DNA from: Oleiphilus sp.
Lineage (GTDB): Bacteria; Pseudomonadota; Gammaproteobacteria; Pseudomonadales; Oleiphilaceae
Direction of reading: 5' to 3'
Length of the DNA stretch: 64,000 nucleotides
NCBI GenBank assembly: GCA_006212045.1
Contig: PZPK01000003.1
Span: 62,001-126,000, forward strand
The notes below the pieces were generated by a model that searched no databases, was not told where the DNA came from, and saw only the letters and a list, made by a program, of their open reading frames with translations. The position numbers were made by a program, and so were the translations under genes. Below, piece after piece: positions 45,840-54,737 of the stretch. Position 1 is the stretch's first letter. Each line of letters opens with the position of its first letter.

Positions 45840-47546
45840 ATGTCGTCGAAGCAACGATCCACAAGTTCCATTGAAATGGTTCAGCCTGAAATCGATTCAA
45901 CGATACAGCAGGCAGAAGACAGTTTATCCCAGTTCGTAGAAAATCGGGATAATGGCGAGCCTTTGCAGAACTGTATCGATTGCCTCAATCAGCTAAGAGG
46001 CATTTTTATACTGATCGAAGTGCAGGGCTGTGTGCTCTTGTGTCAGGAGTCGGTTGCTTTGGCAAACGAGGTGCCCGTCGGTGCCCACGAAGACAAGAAT
46101 GATTTATTGTCGACCCTGAGCAATGCCATTTTTGTACTGCGAAGGTATACGGAGTATTTCGGAGCCGAACAAACGGATCGTCCGGAACTGCTGCTGCCAG
46201 TGATCAATGAGTTGCGCTCCGCTATACAGGAAAAACCTTATCCCGAGTCTCATTTCTTTGAAATTGACAGCAATATTAATTTCGACCCGACTGAAGTATT
46301 GGGTAGTGATATGTCGGGCAAACTTGAAGACTTTGAACACCATGCCAAACGCTTCAGGCACATGTTTCAGGTAGGCTTGCTGGATTTGCTGAAGGACCGC
46401 AATACCTTGATCGCTCTCAAACTGATCGCCCGCGGGGCGCAGGGGAGTGCCAGGCTTTGTGCGGGTGAGCCCCTTGCCAGGCTTTGGGCGCTTGCAGCCC
46501 TGGTAACCGAGGTCATTCAGGCGCAGGGCATGGAAATTACTCAGGCGCGAAAGCGCCTGTACATGCGTTTGGAACGTTATCTACGTGAAATGTCGATGGC
46601 GGGTAAAGTCGTCGCGGCCAAGACGGCACCCGATTCGCTGAAGAAGGAATTGCTTTATCTGCTGGCGCTCAGCGGTGACCGGCGTGACAGTGTTAAAGAT
46701 GTACTGAAGGGATACGATATCAAAGCGCTGGAAGTGGATGAGGCCCGAATGCGTGAAGAGTCCAGACGGCTTTTCGGTCCCGGGGTCGATGTCCTGCGTT
46801 CCCTGTCAAAAGCAATTAGCGAAGAAATGGCGCAGCTCAAGGAAAAGCTGGATGTCTTTGAGCGGGGGGGGACCCCGAATCCGGAAGACCTCGATTTTAT
46901 CGCACAGAGTCTGGCCCGTTTAAGCGGAACAGTTTCGATGCTGGATCTGCCCACCATTGCAGCGCGCTGCGGAGATCTCAAAGTCACCATTGAGCAGTGG
47001 GGCGAGAGTGCGAAAGAAGTGTCGGAAAACGAATTGCTGTCGATGGCGAACGGTATCCTGACCATAGAAACGGCGATTTCACAGTATGAAAACACCGGCG
47101 AAGAGCCGGACCTTTCAGATTCTCCCGCGGCGCTGGATTCCAGTGCCAATACTTATCTTTCCGAGGCACGCATCGTCGTCATTGAAGAAGCGCAGAACGG
47201 TTTGGCTCTGGCCAAGAGGTCTGTGAGCTCCTATGTTGAGTCGCAGGGAGATAAGTTGCATTTGGCCAATGTCGCGGCTGTTATGGAAGCCATTCGCGGT
47301 GGTATGGTGATGATCGACCAATCGAGAGTGGCCGCCATTGTGCATGCGTGTGCCAATTGTATTCAGCAGGAGTTGCTGGATAGCCAGCAGTTACCCGAAC
47401 CTACCTTGCTCGAGACCTTGGCCGATGCCTTGGCCTCTCTGGAATACTATATTGAGAGTATGAATTTCAGGGAGTCGCGCAATGATGAGTTTCTCAAATT
47501 ATCTGAACAGAGCCTTCGCTCAATCGGTTACGAAATCGGGTCCTGA
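45840..47546 (+). CDS. fimL: FimL-like scaffold/ChpA N-terminal-like protein
   Basis: A 568-residue cytoplasmic protein resembling FimL of Pseudomonas, which is related to the N-terminal part of ChpA and supports type IV pilus function and cAMP signalling. Visible are the opening QAEDSLSQFVENRDNGEPLQNCIDCLNQLRGIFILIEVQG, typical of this group, and several helical repeats of Hpt-like fold in which the phospho-acceptor His is not apparent. The ATG at 45840 is preferred; an in-frame ATG at 45732 would add 36 unlikely residues. Homology is recognised by pattern, so a ChpA-like relative is the main alternative. No pil or chp genes adjoin it. Confidence 0.78.
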   Translation: MSSKQRSTSSIEMVQPEIDSTIQQAEDSLSQFVENRDNGEPLQNCIDCLNQLRGIFILIEVQGCVLLCQESVALANEVPVGAHEDKNDLLSTLSNAIFVLRRYTEYFGAEQTDRPELLLPVINELRSAIQEKPYPESHFFEIDSNINFDPTEVLGSDMSGKLEDFEHHAKRFRHMFQVGLLDLLKDRNTLIALKLIARGAQGSARLCAGEPLARLWALAALVTEVIQAQGMEITQARKRLYMRLERYLREMSMAGKVVAAKTAPDSLKKELLYLLALSGDRRDSVKDVLKGYDIKALEVDEARMREESRRLFGPGVDVLRSLSKAISEEMAQLKEKLDVFERGGTPNPEDLDFIAQSLARLSGTVSMLDLPTIAARCGDLKVTIEQWGESAKEVSENELLSMANGILTIETAISQYENTGEEPDLSDSPAALDSSANTYLSEARIVVIEEAQNGLALAKRSVSSYVESQGDKLHLANVAAVMEAIRGGMVMIDQSRVAAIVHACANCIQQELLDSQQLPEPTLLETLADALASLEYYIESMNFRESRNDEFLKLSEQSLRSIGYEIGS

Positions 47547-47665
47547 TTTTTTCTGGTAAAGATTCGACCACCGACTTGCGAAGCGCAAGCGCCAGGCCTT
47601 TGCGATAAGGTAGTACATCAAATCGCATTATCCTGATTCGTTTTTTCAGCCATTGCCGTTTCGTA

Positions 47666-48316
47666 TTGAGGAGTCTGACTATTTCTCTGATCGTCGCTGC
47701 CTTCTTCCTGTTTCTGCTTCTTGTTTCAGTCTGGCTGCTTCTAACCAAGCCGTGGTGGAAAGGCATGATGCGAGGGCTGTTTGGTATGAGCGGTCTGTTA
47801 GTCGGACTGTTTGGTCTATTGCTCAGTTGGCAGTCTGCTTCGTTTACCTCGGCGCCCCTGAAGGAAAAGCTGGGGGTTGTTGAAAGCCGCAGGTTGGCGG
47901 AGCAGCATTACCAGGTGCGGGTCGACTTGGTGGAAGGCGAGCTTAAGTCTTTTGAAATCAGGGGAGATCAGTGGCAGCTGGATGCGCGAATCATTGCCTG
48001 GGAAGGCTGGCTATCCTGGATCTCCGCGCGACCATCTATCAGATTCGAGCGTATTTCGGGTCGATATACTGATATGTCACAGGCGCGATCAGGAAAACGT
48101 AGTGTCGAGGCCTTTTACGGTGACCTGGAGAAAGTGGATGTCTGGTCCTGGCTTTCTGAGCTGGGTGATCTACCCGGGTTAAAAATGCATTATGGCTCCA
48201 GCGTCTATGTACCAATGCAAGATGGTGCACGCTATGGCGTCTATCTAAGTCACCAGGGGCTGATAGTGAAGCCCGAAAACCGTATCGGTGAGCGCACTCT
48301 GGAAAGCTGGGAATAA
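47666..48316 (+). CDS. Conserved hypothetical membrane protein
   Basis: A 216-residue protein with two N-terminal membrane helices (about 5-26 and 37-56). A soluble domain of ~150 residues follows, with the pattern HYQVRVDLVEGELKSFEIRGDQWQLDARII and SWLSELGDLPGLKMHYGSSVYVPM. Homologues in Pseudomonas-type genomes are often called multidrug transporters, but two helices and a large soluble domain do not support that. The start TTG at 47666 has no ATG alternative that keeps the first helix. Its end meets a bidirectional terminator. Function unknown. Confidence 0.7.
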   Translation: MRSLTISLIVAAFFLFLLLVSVWLLLTKPWWKGMMRGLFGMSGLLVGLFGLLLSWQSASFTSAPLKEKLGVVESRRLAEQHYQVRVDLVEGELKSFEIRGDQWQLDARIIAWEGWLSWISARPSIRFERISGRYTDMSQARSGKRSVEAFYGDLEKVDVWSWLSELGDLPGLKMHYGSSVYVPMQDGARYGVYLSHQGLIVKPENRIGERTLESWE

Positions 48317-48320
48317 CATA

Positions 48321-48347
48321 AAAAAAAGCGGCCAAGCCGCTTTTTTT
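48321..48347. terminator. Bidirectional intrinsic terminator
   Basis: A perfect palindrome: seven A, GCGGC (48328-48332), a CAA loop, GCCGC (48336-48340) and seven T. The A/T arms make it work in both directions, between the convergent membrane-protein gene and SCP2 gene. Confidence 0.9.
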
Positions 48348-48360
48348 GATCCGTTAACCA

Positions 48361-48675
48361 CTAGCCGATGCTGAAAAGTTCGCCCAGCTTGGTCGCCAGC
48401 ATCATGTCGCCTTCAGCGCGCAGTTGGCCAGCCATAAAGGCCTGCATGCCGTCAGTTTCGCCGCTTACGATGCCATTCAGGGTCTCTGTGCTCATAATCA
48501 AAGTGACAGATGGGTCATCGTGATCACCTTCTGCCAACTCACATGTGCCGTTTTGAATCGTCAGGTTGTAGTTTGAATCATCTTCAATGTTGAATTGGAA
48601 AACCAAATCAAGCCCGCTTGCGGCATCTGCATTAAAGTTTTGTTTTAAAGTTTCGAAAGTAGCTGCTACAGACAT
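48361..48675 (-). CDS. SCP2 sterol-binding domain protein
   Basis: A 104-residue single-domain SCP2 protein, a hydrophobic-ligand carrier fold. The start at 48675 gives the typical MSVAATFETLKQNF opening; an ATG at 48699 adds eight residues. Conserved segments are LVFQFNIEDDSNYNLTIQNGTCELAEG, DPSVTLIMSTETLNGIVSGE and MQAFMAGQLRAEGDMMLATKLGELF. Bacterial members are thought to bind lipids or acyl-CoA, but the ligand here is unknown. An inverted repeat, AATCACTG/CAGTGATT, lies 59-96 bp upstream of its start. Confidence 0.92.
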   Translation of the reverse strand: MSVAATFETLKQNFNADAASGLDLVFQFNIEDDSNYNLTIQNGTCELAEGDHDDPSVTLIMSTETLNGIVSGETDGMQAFMAGQLRAEGDMMLATKLGELFSIG

Positions 48676-49011
48676 GGGATTACCCTTTTCTTGTATCAAT
48701 GAAAGCCATGAAGGCCTGTTTTGTCATATTGGGAATCACTGTTTTGAGATATAAACCGTAAAGCAGTGATTGCCTTCCCTGAGGCGAATTGGCTCAGACA
48801 ATAGTTAATGCGCGGCCAAGATTAGGTCTTATGCCAGACGTTGTCAATACCCTATCGAACGCTTGTTTGAACGCTGAATTTTGGCCTTGTCCCTTGTATT
48901 AAGCGAGAAGAAACCGCATATTTGCGTTCGCGTGCAGCTGACCGTTGTGGACATGATCCGGGGAAGGAAGGTCTCTGCTCAAATGACAGTACAGAGATGA
49001 TGGGGTAATAG
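48676..49011. other. Divergent intergenic region with an 8-bp inverted repeat
   Basis: A 336-bp spacer between the SCP2 gene and sohB. AATCACTG (48734-48741) is matched by CAGTGATT (48764-48771), an exact 8-bp inverted repeat with a 22-bp loop. It lies at a promoter-proximal place for the SCP2 gene and could be an operator or an mRNA stem. No coding sequence is seen. Confidence 0.45.
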
Positions 49012-50064
49012 GTGGAGTTTCTAAGTGAATACGGTATTTTTTTGGCTAAAGCGGTTACCGTGGTGATTGCCATATTGTTGATCATCGCCGCGGCGGGGAG
49101 TGCAGCGTCACGCAACAAGTCGCATTCCAAGAAGGAAATGAAAATAGAAAAAGTCAATGAACGCCTGGAAGCCTACAGGGATAACCTTGAACATATGATC
49201 CTGGACAAGGAGGCTTTGAAGGCGCGGGAGAAAGCTGAAAAGAAAAAAAACAAAGCCGAGAAAAAATCCAGGAAACAGCAGAATGACACGCCGGAAGAGG
49301 CGAAGCCAAGAGTCTATGTCATCGATTTTGAAGGAGATATCAAAGCATCAGCGGTGGATACCTTCCGAGAAGCGGTGACAACCGTGTTGCAGGTTGTGGA
49401 CAAAGATCGCGACGAGGTCGTCGTTCGCCTGGAAAGCCCCGGAGGTATGGTGCACTCTTACGGACTGGCTGCTGCGCAGTTGGATCGTTTTCGTAAAGCC
49501 GGGGTAAAGCTAACAGCCTGTGTGGATAAGGTTGCCGCGAGCGGAGGCTATATGATGGCTTGCGTCGCAGACAAGATCGTCGCCTCACCGTTCGCAATCA
49601 TGGGGTCTATTGGTGTGGTGGCGCAATTGCCAAACTTTCACCGCCTGCTCAAAAAGCATGATATCGATTTTGAAGTACTGACTGCCGGAGAGCATAAGAG
49701 AACCCTGACTGTTTTTGGGGAAAACACCGAAAAGGGCCGGCAGAAATTCCTGTCGGATCTTGAGGATACCCACCAGCTTTTCAAAAGCTATGTTGCTGAG
49801 CGTCGTCCGGCGGTCGATATTGAAAAGGTCGCGACAGGTGATATCTGGTTTGGACAGCGCGCACTGGATGTTTCTCTGGTGGACGAATTATGCACTTCGG
49901 ATGAATATCTCATGCTCGCATGTCAGGAGTCTGACGTGTTCGAAGTTGAGTTCAAGGAAAAGCAGGGGATTGCAGACAAGCTTGGTATCGCGGTCAGTCA
50001 GGCCGTTGAAAAAAGTGTCGCCCGCTTGCTGTCGCAATTTCAGGGTTCGCAAGGATTCAAATAG
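49012..50064 (+). CDS. sohB: Inner-membrane S49 family protease SohB
   Basis: A 350-residue signal-peptide-peptidase-A type serine protease. The N-terminal MEFLSEYGIFLAKAVTVVIAIL is a single membrane helix and matches SohB of E. coli. A charged Lys/Glu linker (residues ~40-100) follows. The protease domain has VVVRLESPGGMVHSYGLAA, then VDKVAASGGYMMACVADKIVASPFAIMGSIGVVAQ with the catalytic Ser in ASGGY, and a Lys near HKRTLT. The start codon is GTG at 49012, after GGGGTAATAG. It is convergent with ychJ, 27 bp away. Confidence 0.95.
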   Translation: MEFLSEYGIFLAKAVTVVIAILLIIAAAGSAASRNKSHSKKEMKIEKVNERLEAYRDNLEHMILDKEALKAREKAEKKKNKAEKKSRKQQNDTPEEAKPRVYVIDFEGDIKASAVDTFREAVTTVLQVVDKDRDEVVVRLESPGGMVHSYGLAAAQLDRFRKAGVKLTACVDKVAASGGYMMACVADKIVASPFAIMGSIGVVAQLPNFHRLLKKHDIDFEVLTAGEHKRTLTVFGENTEKGRQKFLSDLEDTHQLFKSYVAERRPAVDIEKVATGDIWFGQRALDVSLVDELCTSDEYLMLACQESDVFEVEFKEKQGIADKLGIAVSQAVEKSVARLLSQFQGSQGFK

Positions 50065-50073
50065 TCTGCGGAC

Positions 50074-50110
50074 CGACAAGGCTGAAGTTGATTATCCCTC
50101 GGCCTTGTCG
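50074..50110. terminator. 12-bp stem-loop between sohB and ychJ
   Basis: CGACAAGGCTGA (50074-50085) pairs with TCGGCCTTGTCG (50099-50110) around a 13-base loop, with one G-U pair. The right arm lies inside the 3' end of the ychJ reading frame. It lacks a U tract on either side, so it may be a terminator or only an mRNA 3' stem. Confidence 0.45.
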
Positions 50111-50469
50111 TAATACCATTGCCCATCCTTTCGTACGAAGTGACTTTGTTCTTCGAGCCGATAGGCGCGACCATTCACTTTGTAGCGCGCAGTAAAATTC
50201 ACCCAGCCCTCATCATCGTGTTCAGTGCCAATACGTGTGCTATTGATCTTCAAGCCAATCCAGCGACGATCATCGAATTCCAGGTGTGAAGGTCTTTCGC
50301 TGTCCAGCCAGGTGTTTAGCAGGTAGGTTTCATCGCGCATGACAAACGCGGTATAACGCGAACGCATCAGCGCTTCGGCGGTTTGGGGAGCGCGCAGTGA
50401 GTTCAGGTAGGGTAGACAGCAGGCTTCTGCCGGCAGGTTTGATCCACATTCGCAAAGTTGGTCTGTCAT
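50092..50469 (-). CDS. YchJ family protein (UPF0225)
   Basis: A 125-residue protein with an N-terminal SEC-C-type metal-binding motif (CECGSNLPAEACCLPYL) and the YchJ domain core (SPE/AEALMRSRYTAFVMRDETYLLNTWL ... GLKINSTRIG). SEC-C motifs bind zinc. The function of the family is unknown. It starts at 50469, one base after the stop of the CPA2 antiporter gene upstream, so the two are clearly co-transcribed. Its end is convergent with sohB. Confidence 0.93.
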   Translation of the reverse strand: MTDQLCECGSNLPAEACCLPYLNSLRAPQTAEALMRSRYTAFVMRDETYLLNTWLDSERPSHLEFDDRRWIGLKINSTRIGTEHDDEGWVNFTARYKVNGRAYRLEEQSHFVRKDGQWYYDKAEG

Positions 50470-50470
50470 T

Positions 50471-51646
50471 TCAGTCTCTTCTCAAACGGTCCGAAATCGC
50501 AATCGGACTGGGGAAGCGGAAGATCACCAGGTAGGTGTTCAGCACGAAAGTCAGTATTGCAGTGGCTTGTATCAGGTGCGAAGCCGCTTCGCCAATCAGT
50601 GCCGCACTGGTTGCAAGATAGGCGATAAGCAATGAAAACTCGCTGATTTGACCTAGTCTGAAGCCCACCTCCCAAGAAATATCATTCGGCTCGCCTGACT
50701 TCCTGAGCAGATATCGAAAAATAACAGGCTTGAGTGCGATCATCATAAGTGCCAATAGCATGGCAGGGACGATGACTTCCGACAGGAGTCCCAGATTAAA
50801 CGCGGCGCCCAGGGAAAAGAAAAACAGTACCAGGAAAAAATCCCGCAGTGGTTTCAGGTGTTCAGCAATGTATTGCGAAATAGGGCTGGTCGCAATGCTG
50901 ATACCTGCGATAAATGCGCCTATCTCGAGTGAGAGCCCGAGAGATTTGGCCAGTACGGCGATGCCCAGGCACCAACCGATCGTGAGCAAGAATATATACT
51001 CATGGAAGCGGTCGAACTGGGCTATCAGTTTGACGATCAGATAACGAACCGCCAGAAAAACGCCAACCACAAGGACTGGTAAAGTTGCCAGTGTTTGCAA
51101 TAAGTTCCAGATGCTAGCGTGCTCATTTTGCGATTCGGAGCCGCCCAGCACCAAGAGTACGATAATGGCAATCAGGTCCTGTAATAACAGTAGGCCCACC
51201 ACCAACTCGCCGGTATGGCGGTGGTGCAGAGCCGTTGTCGGGAGTAGTTTGATGCCAATAATGGTACTGGAAAACATCATGGCGCAGCCGATGATCAGCG
51301 ACTCCGTTAAACTGTATCCGAACATCCAGGCAATGCCAAAGCCTGCAGAAGCAAAGGCGATGGAGCTGAATATCGCGATCAGTGTCGCTTTCTGCAGCAT
51401 GCGGATTAGATTCTTGGGCTGCATGTCCAGTCCAAGGAGAAACAGCAGGAAGATAATACCTATCTCCGCAATTTCAGAAAGCAGGTGGGCGTCACTCACA
51501 TAGTTCAGACCAAAGGGGCCGATCAGGGCACCAAGCGAGATATAGGCAACCAGAATCGGTTGTCTGGTATATAGTACCAGGGAGGCTAACACTGCCGCGC
51601 CGGTAAATATGAGGAAAAAAGACTCTATGATTGAATGTTCAGACAT
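50471..51646 (-). CDS. Monovalent cation:proton antiporter, CPA2/KefB-type
   Basis: A 391-residue membrane transporter of the CPA2 family with about 12 hydrophobic helices. Family features are LVAYISLGALIGPFG, EIGIIFLLFLLGLDMQPKNL, the conserved Gln-Asp pair in LLLLQDLIAI (residues ~160-170) and LEIGAFIAGISIATSPISQYI. It ends shortly after the last helix, with no C-terminal RCK/TrkA regulatory domain. This suggests Na+ or K+/H+ exchange not gated by glutathione adducts, but ion choice is inference. The stop is one base before ychJ. Confidence 0.93.
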   Translation of the reverse strand: MSEHSIIESFFLIFTGAAVLASLVLYTRQPILVAYISLGALIGPFGLNYVSDAHLLSEIAEIGIIFLLFLLGLDMQPKNLIRMLQKATLIAIFSSIAFASAGFGIAWMFGYSLTESLIIGCAMMFSSTIIGIKLLPTTALHHRHTGELVVGLLLLQDLIAIIVLLVLGGSESQNEHASIWNLLQTLATLPVLVVGVFLAVRYLIVKLIAQFDRFHEYIFLLTIGWCLGIAVLAKSLGLSLEIGAFIAGISIATSPISQYIAEHLKPLRDFFLVLFFFSLGAAFNLGLLSEVIVPAMLLALMMIALKPVIFRYLLRKSGEPNDISWEVGFRLGQISEFSLLIAYLATSAALIGEAASHLIQATAILTFVLNTYLVIFRFPSPIAISDRLRRD

Positions 51647-51974
51647 CTCTACTTCTGGCTATATGTGCCTCGGTGCACTCGAGAACTGGTGTGCAAACCG
51701 TGCGAATGTTGGTCCGGGAGTCGCCAAAAAGGCCTTGGGTTACCGGTATTATCCGGGTATTTCTTCCGGAGCTTTTCATTAAGCATAGACGTTTTTATTT
51801 CGGGTGCCGTAATGCTGACAAAAAGCGTACAATAGTTGGTCTCGAAATGCCCGGAATGATGGCGGTGATTTGTCCGCCTCTACATTAAGCGAAACACACA
51901 GGCTTTTCTCCGAACTCAAGCGATGCGCTTGAATCCAAGGTAAGGCGTTAATCGCGCCAGTGGCTAAGGTCATA
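51647..51974. other. Divergent intergenic region, no clear elements
   Basis: A 328-bp spacer between the antiporter and the ABC1-family kinase. TACAAT at 51828-51833 could be a -10 element, but no acceptable -35 box precedes it. I see no further structure. Confidence 0.4.
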
Positions 51975-53957
51975 ATGTCAAAACAGTCCAGATTAAAAAT
52001 CGATTTGCCCGCCGTCGGAAAGAACACTTGGGGCGTTTTGCGTAGTGCCGGTGAACTGGCAGCAGGCAGTGTGGCGTTGCCAGCCGTTTTTTTGCCTTTG
52101 GTGCAATTATTACTGGAAGACCGCGATGTTTCTTCAACCGAGCTCACCGTTGAACTCGATCGTCTGTTTGAAGAGCTGTACGAACATCCTCTGTCGGAGC
52201 AGTCTCGAAACCTGACCGCCTATCTCCGCAAGAGCCGTATTCTGCCCAACGAAGAATCTACGGAAAACCTGATACGATACCTTGTCAAACAGGTCGTGTT
52301 GCGCAGCCCGGTGGATATACCGGAAGTCGTGATTGAAGAGTTCTGGAGTTTTTTCCAGGAGCTGATTGAGTCGCCCGAGTTAAAAGGCCTGGTCGATCTG
52401 AATCTCGAGATTGTACGCTCAGTATTGCGCACCTATGAGCCACTTCTGTTGGATATTATCAATAATATCAAGCATATCCGTCGTATCAATCAGCGAACGC
52501 TGAGTGAGATCGTGATGAAGCTGCAGATACTCAAAGGTGATATCAGTATTCTGAAACGGCAGATCAAGGCGATTCGATATATTAAACCGTTCCTGCAAAC
52601 AGACCCAAAAGATTTCAAGGCCCAGGCCGAGATTGTGGCGCGTATGGTGCGGGAGTTTGGACCATTGTTTGTCAAAATGGCCCAGGTGGCTGCTGCCAAT
52701 GCGGATTTTCTGCCAGAAGAGATCGCCCGCGAACTGGCTGTATTCCAGGAAGATGTCGAACCGATGGGCAGTGACGCTGTTTATCAAGCGTTTATGGAAG
52801 ACTTTGGTCAGAAACCGGAAGAACGCTATTTTGGTTTTGACGTGAACCATCCGATCAAGTCCGGTTCGATTGGCTCGGTATTTGTCGCTAGGAAACCAGT
52901 CAGGATCGGGGAGCGAGAGGTATTGGTTCCGGTTGTTGTCAAAGTCGCACGGCACAATCTGGAGCGTGAGTTTGCAATGGGCTCGTTGGCGATTGAATTG
53001 ATGTTGATTTCCAGTCAGTACTGGGCGCCACATTCGAAACTACGGCCTTTTTTGTCTGCCATGTCGGAGCAGATCAAGGAATTTACCCGTGGCTTTGAAC
53101 AGGAACTCGATTTTAGTCGGGAAGCGACCATTCAGTCCCGTTTCTTTGAACGCTCTCTGAGTTCCTCACGCTGGTACGTGCCCAGAGTGTACGGCAGTAC
53201 AGGCAGAATACTTGAAATGGAGTATCTCGAAGATGCCAAAGCCATAAATCATGCGATCGAACAGGTCCCCGAGTCTGTGCGTGTAGCCTATCAGCGCGAA
53301 CTGGCGGACAACTTTATGTACACGATTCTGGAGCACCTGATTATTCATAATGAATTTCATGGTGACTTGCACCCCGGAAATGTGATGGCGGATATGGATG
53401 CGCATTTGTTTCTGATTGACTGGGGGAATTCGGTCGATATGGAAGGGAAGTGGTCGCAGCTGGGTCGGTATTTGACCAGCGTCATCACCGCTGATGTCAA
53501 TTTACTTGCGAACACACTGGTCCAGATGAGTACCAGTCCGGCCGAAAACTCTGCTCGGATTGAAGAGATTAAAGCCGCGCTGCAGGACACCTTGCAGAAA
53601 AAAGGCGTCGAACCACTTGGGTCTGATTTTGCTCTGGTCCTGTATCGGGGAGGTCTGACAGGGCTGCGTAACCGATTGAATACGGCCGCACATCTGATGT
53701 CCAATGCCTATCAGCTCGGTATCACCATTAAAAGCGACTACCTGCATCTGTCGCGTTCTCTATTTGCGATGGCGGGCACCTACGGCAAGTTGTATCAGGG
53801 AATATCTGGCTGGGTAATGGCAAAGGATTTGCTCCAGAGTTTGGTGTTGTTTCCTTTGCGCTATGGCGTACAGAAATTTTCCGGGCCAGCGGCCGGTTCC
53901 GCTGAACAGCAGGCGATGTTCGAGAGTCATAAGGCACGGCAACTGGCCTTGTTCTGA
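51975..53957 (+). CDS. ABC1/AarF (UbiB) family atypical kinase with divergent motifs
   Basis: A 660-residue protein with a helical N-terminal region of about 200 residues before an ABC1 kinase domain. The KxGQ motif reads KMAQ (234-237), and the alanine-rich loop is replaced by KSGSIGS (295-301), with glycine where AAAS is usual. Lys323 (VVVKVAR), the ExD-like EQELDF (375-380), HGDLHPGN (462-469) and DWG (482-484) for DFG are present. The start at 51975 is preceded by AAGG; a GTG at 51960 is the alternative. Family members support ubiquinone synthesis, but the N-terminal extension and motif changes make this a distant member. It is followed 11 bp later by an RluA-family gene. Confidence 0.85.
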   Translation: MSKQSRLKIDLPAVGKNTWGVLRSAGELAAGSVALPAVFLPLVQLLLEDRDVSSTELTVELDRLFEELYEHPLSEQSRNLTAYLRKSRILPNEESTENLIRYLVKQVVLRSPVDIPEVVIEEFWSFFQELIESPELKGLVDLNLEIVRSVLRTYEPLLLDIINNIKHIRRINQRTLSEIVMKLQILKGDISILKRQIKAIRYIKPFLQTDPKDFKAQAEIVARMVREFGPLFVKMAQVAAANADFLPEEIARELAVFQEDVEPMGSDAVYQAFMEDFGQKPEERYFGFDVNHPIKSGSIGSVFVARKPVRIGEREVLVPVVVKVARHNLEREFAMGSLAIELMLISSQYWAPHSKLRPFLSAMSEQIKEFTRGFEQELDFSREATIQSRFFERSLSSSRWYVPRVYGSTGRILEMEYLEDAKAINHAIEQVPESVRVAYQRELADNFMYTILEHLIIHNEFHGDLHPGNVMADMDAHLFLIDWGNSVDMEGKWSQLGRYLTSVITADVNLLANTLVQMSTSPAENSARIEEIKAALQDTLQKKGVEPLGSDFALVLYRGGLTGLRNRLNTAAHLMSNAYQLGITIKSDYLHLSRSLFAMAGTYGKLYQGISGWVMAKDLLQSLVLFPLRYGVQKFSGPAAGSAEQQAMFESHKARQLALF

Positions 53958-53968
53958 GTGAAGCCGGC

Positions 53969-54676
53969 ATGACGGATACCGCGATCACCATCCCCAATTC
54001 GAGCAAACGAGAGCAACCCTTCTTTGAACTGTACGGGGACGAGTCGCTGCTGTTTATTCACAAGCCCGCTGAGATTCCTTTTCATTCAAGCGATCAGGGT
54101 GCCGGCATTGTCAGCCTGGTGCGCGATTTTTATTGCGGGGAAAAGCTGTTTCCGGTGCACCGCCTGGATAAGGTGACTTCAGGTATCATGGTGTTCGCAC
54201 GCAGCGAAGACGCCAATCGGGCAGTCTCGTATTTGTTTGAGCAGCGTCAGGTAGAGAAGTCCTATTTGGCTGTTTCGGACCGTAAACCCCAAAAAAAGCA
54301 GGGGCGTATGGTGGGTGACATGCTGAAAGCGCGAGGTGGCAGTTATAAACTGGCACGTTCCCGTAACAGTCCGGCTATTACGCGCTTTGTCAGTCGATCA
54401 GCCGCGCCGGGTGCATGGCTGTTTTTACTCCATCCAAAGACCGGAAAAACACATCAATTGCGTGTTGCAATGAAGGCGCTCGGCTCGCCAATACTGGGCG
54501 ATGCACGTTATGGTGGGGCGCCTCATTTGCGCACTTGTCTGCATGCGTTTCGTATTGCTTTTACATATCAGGGGCAGAGATATGAGGTAGAAGATTTACA
54601 TCTGCAGGATGCCTATTTTTCCGGGCTTTTGGAAACTGACGAGATGCGCAGCTGGCTTTCCACATACCGCTCTTGA
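53969..54676 (+). CDS. RluA family pseudouridine synthase
   Basis: A 235-residue pseudouridine synthase. The diagnostic HRLDKVTSGIMVFARS gives the catalytic Asp, and later conserved segments are RQVEKSYLAV and HPKTGKTHQLRVAMKALGSPILGDARYGG. It lacks the N-terminal S4 domain and is shorter than RluC/RluD, so it belongs to the small RluA-like subgroup, with target uridine unknown. It begins 11 bp after the ABC1-kinase stop, likely in one operon. Confidence 0.93.
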   Translation: MTDTAITIPNSSKREQPFFELYGDESLLFIHKPAEIPFHSSDQGAGIVSLVRDFYCGEKLFPVHRLDKVTSGIMVFARSEDANRAVSYLFEQRQVEKSYLAVSDRKPQKKQGRMVGDMLKARGGSYKLARSRNSPAITRFVSRSAAPGAWLFLLHPKTGKTHQLRVAMKALGSPILGDARYGGAPHLRTCLHAFRIAFTYQGQRYEVEDLHLQDAYFSGLLETDEMRSWLSTYRS

Positions 54677-54737
54677 GTGAACCTGTCACACGGCGTTTTC
54701 GTTTCTGCTAAGATACTGCCTTTTTCCCGGAGTCTCC

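Noticed and set aside
51779-52147. 122-residue minus-strand frame across the start of the ABC1 kinase gene
   Set aside because: Antisense to the kinase start; low-complexity sequence and no ribosome site.
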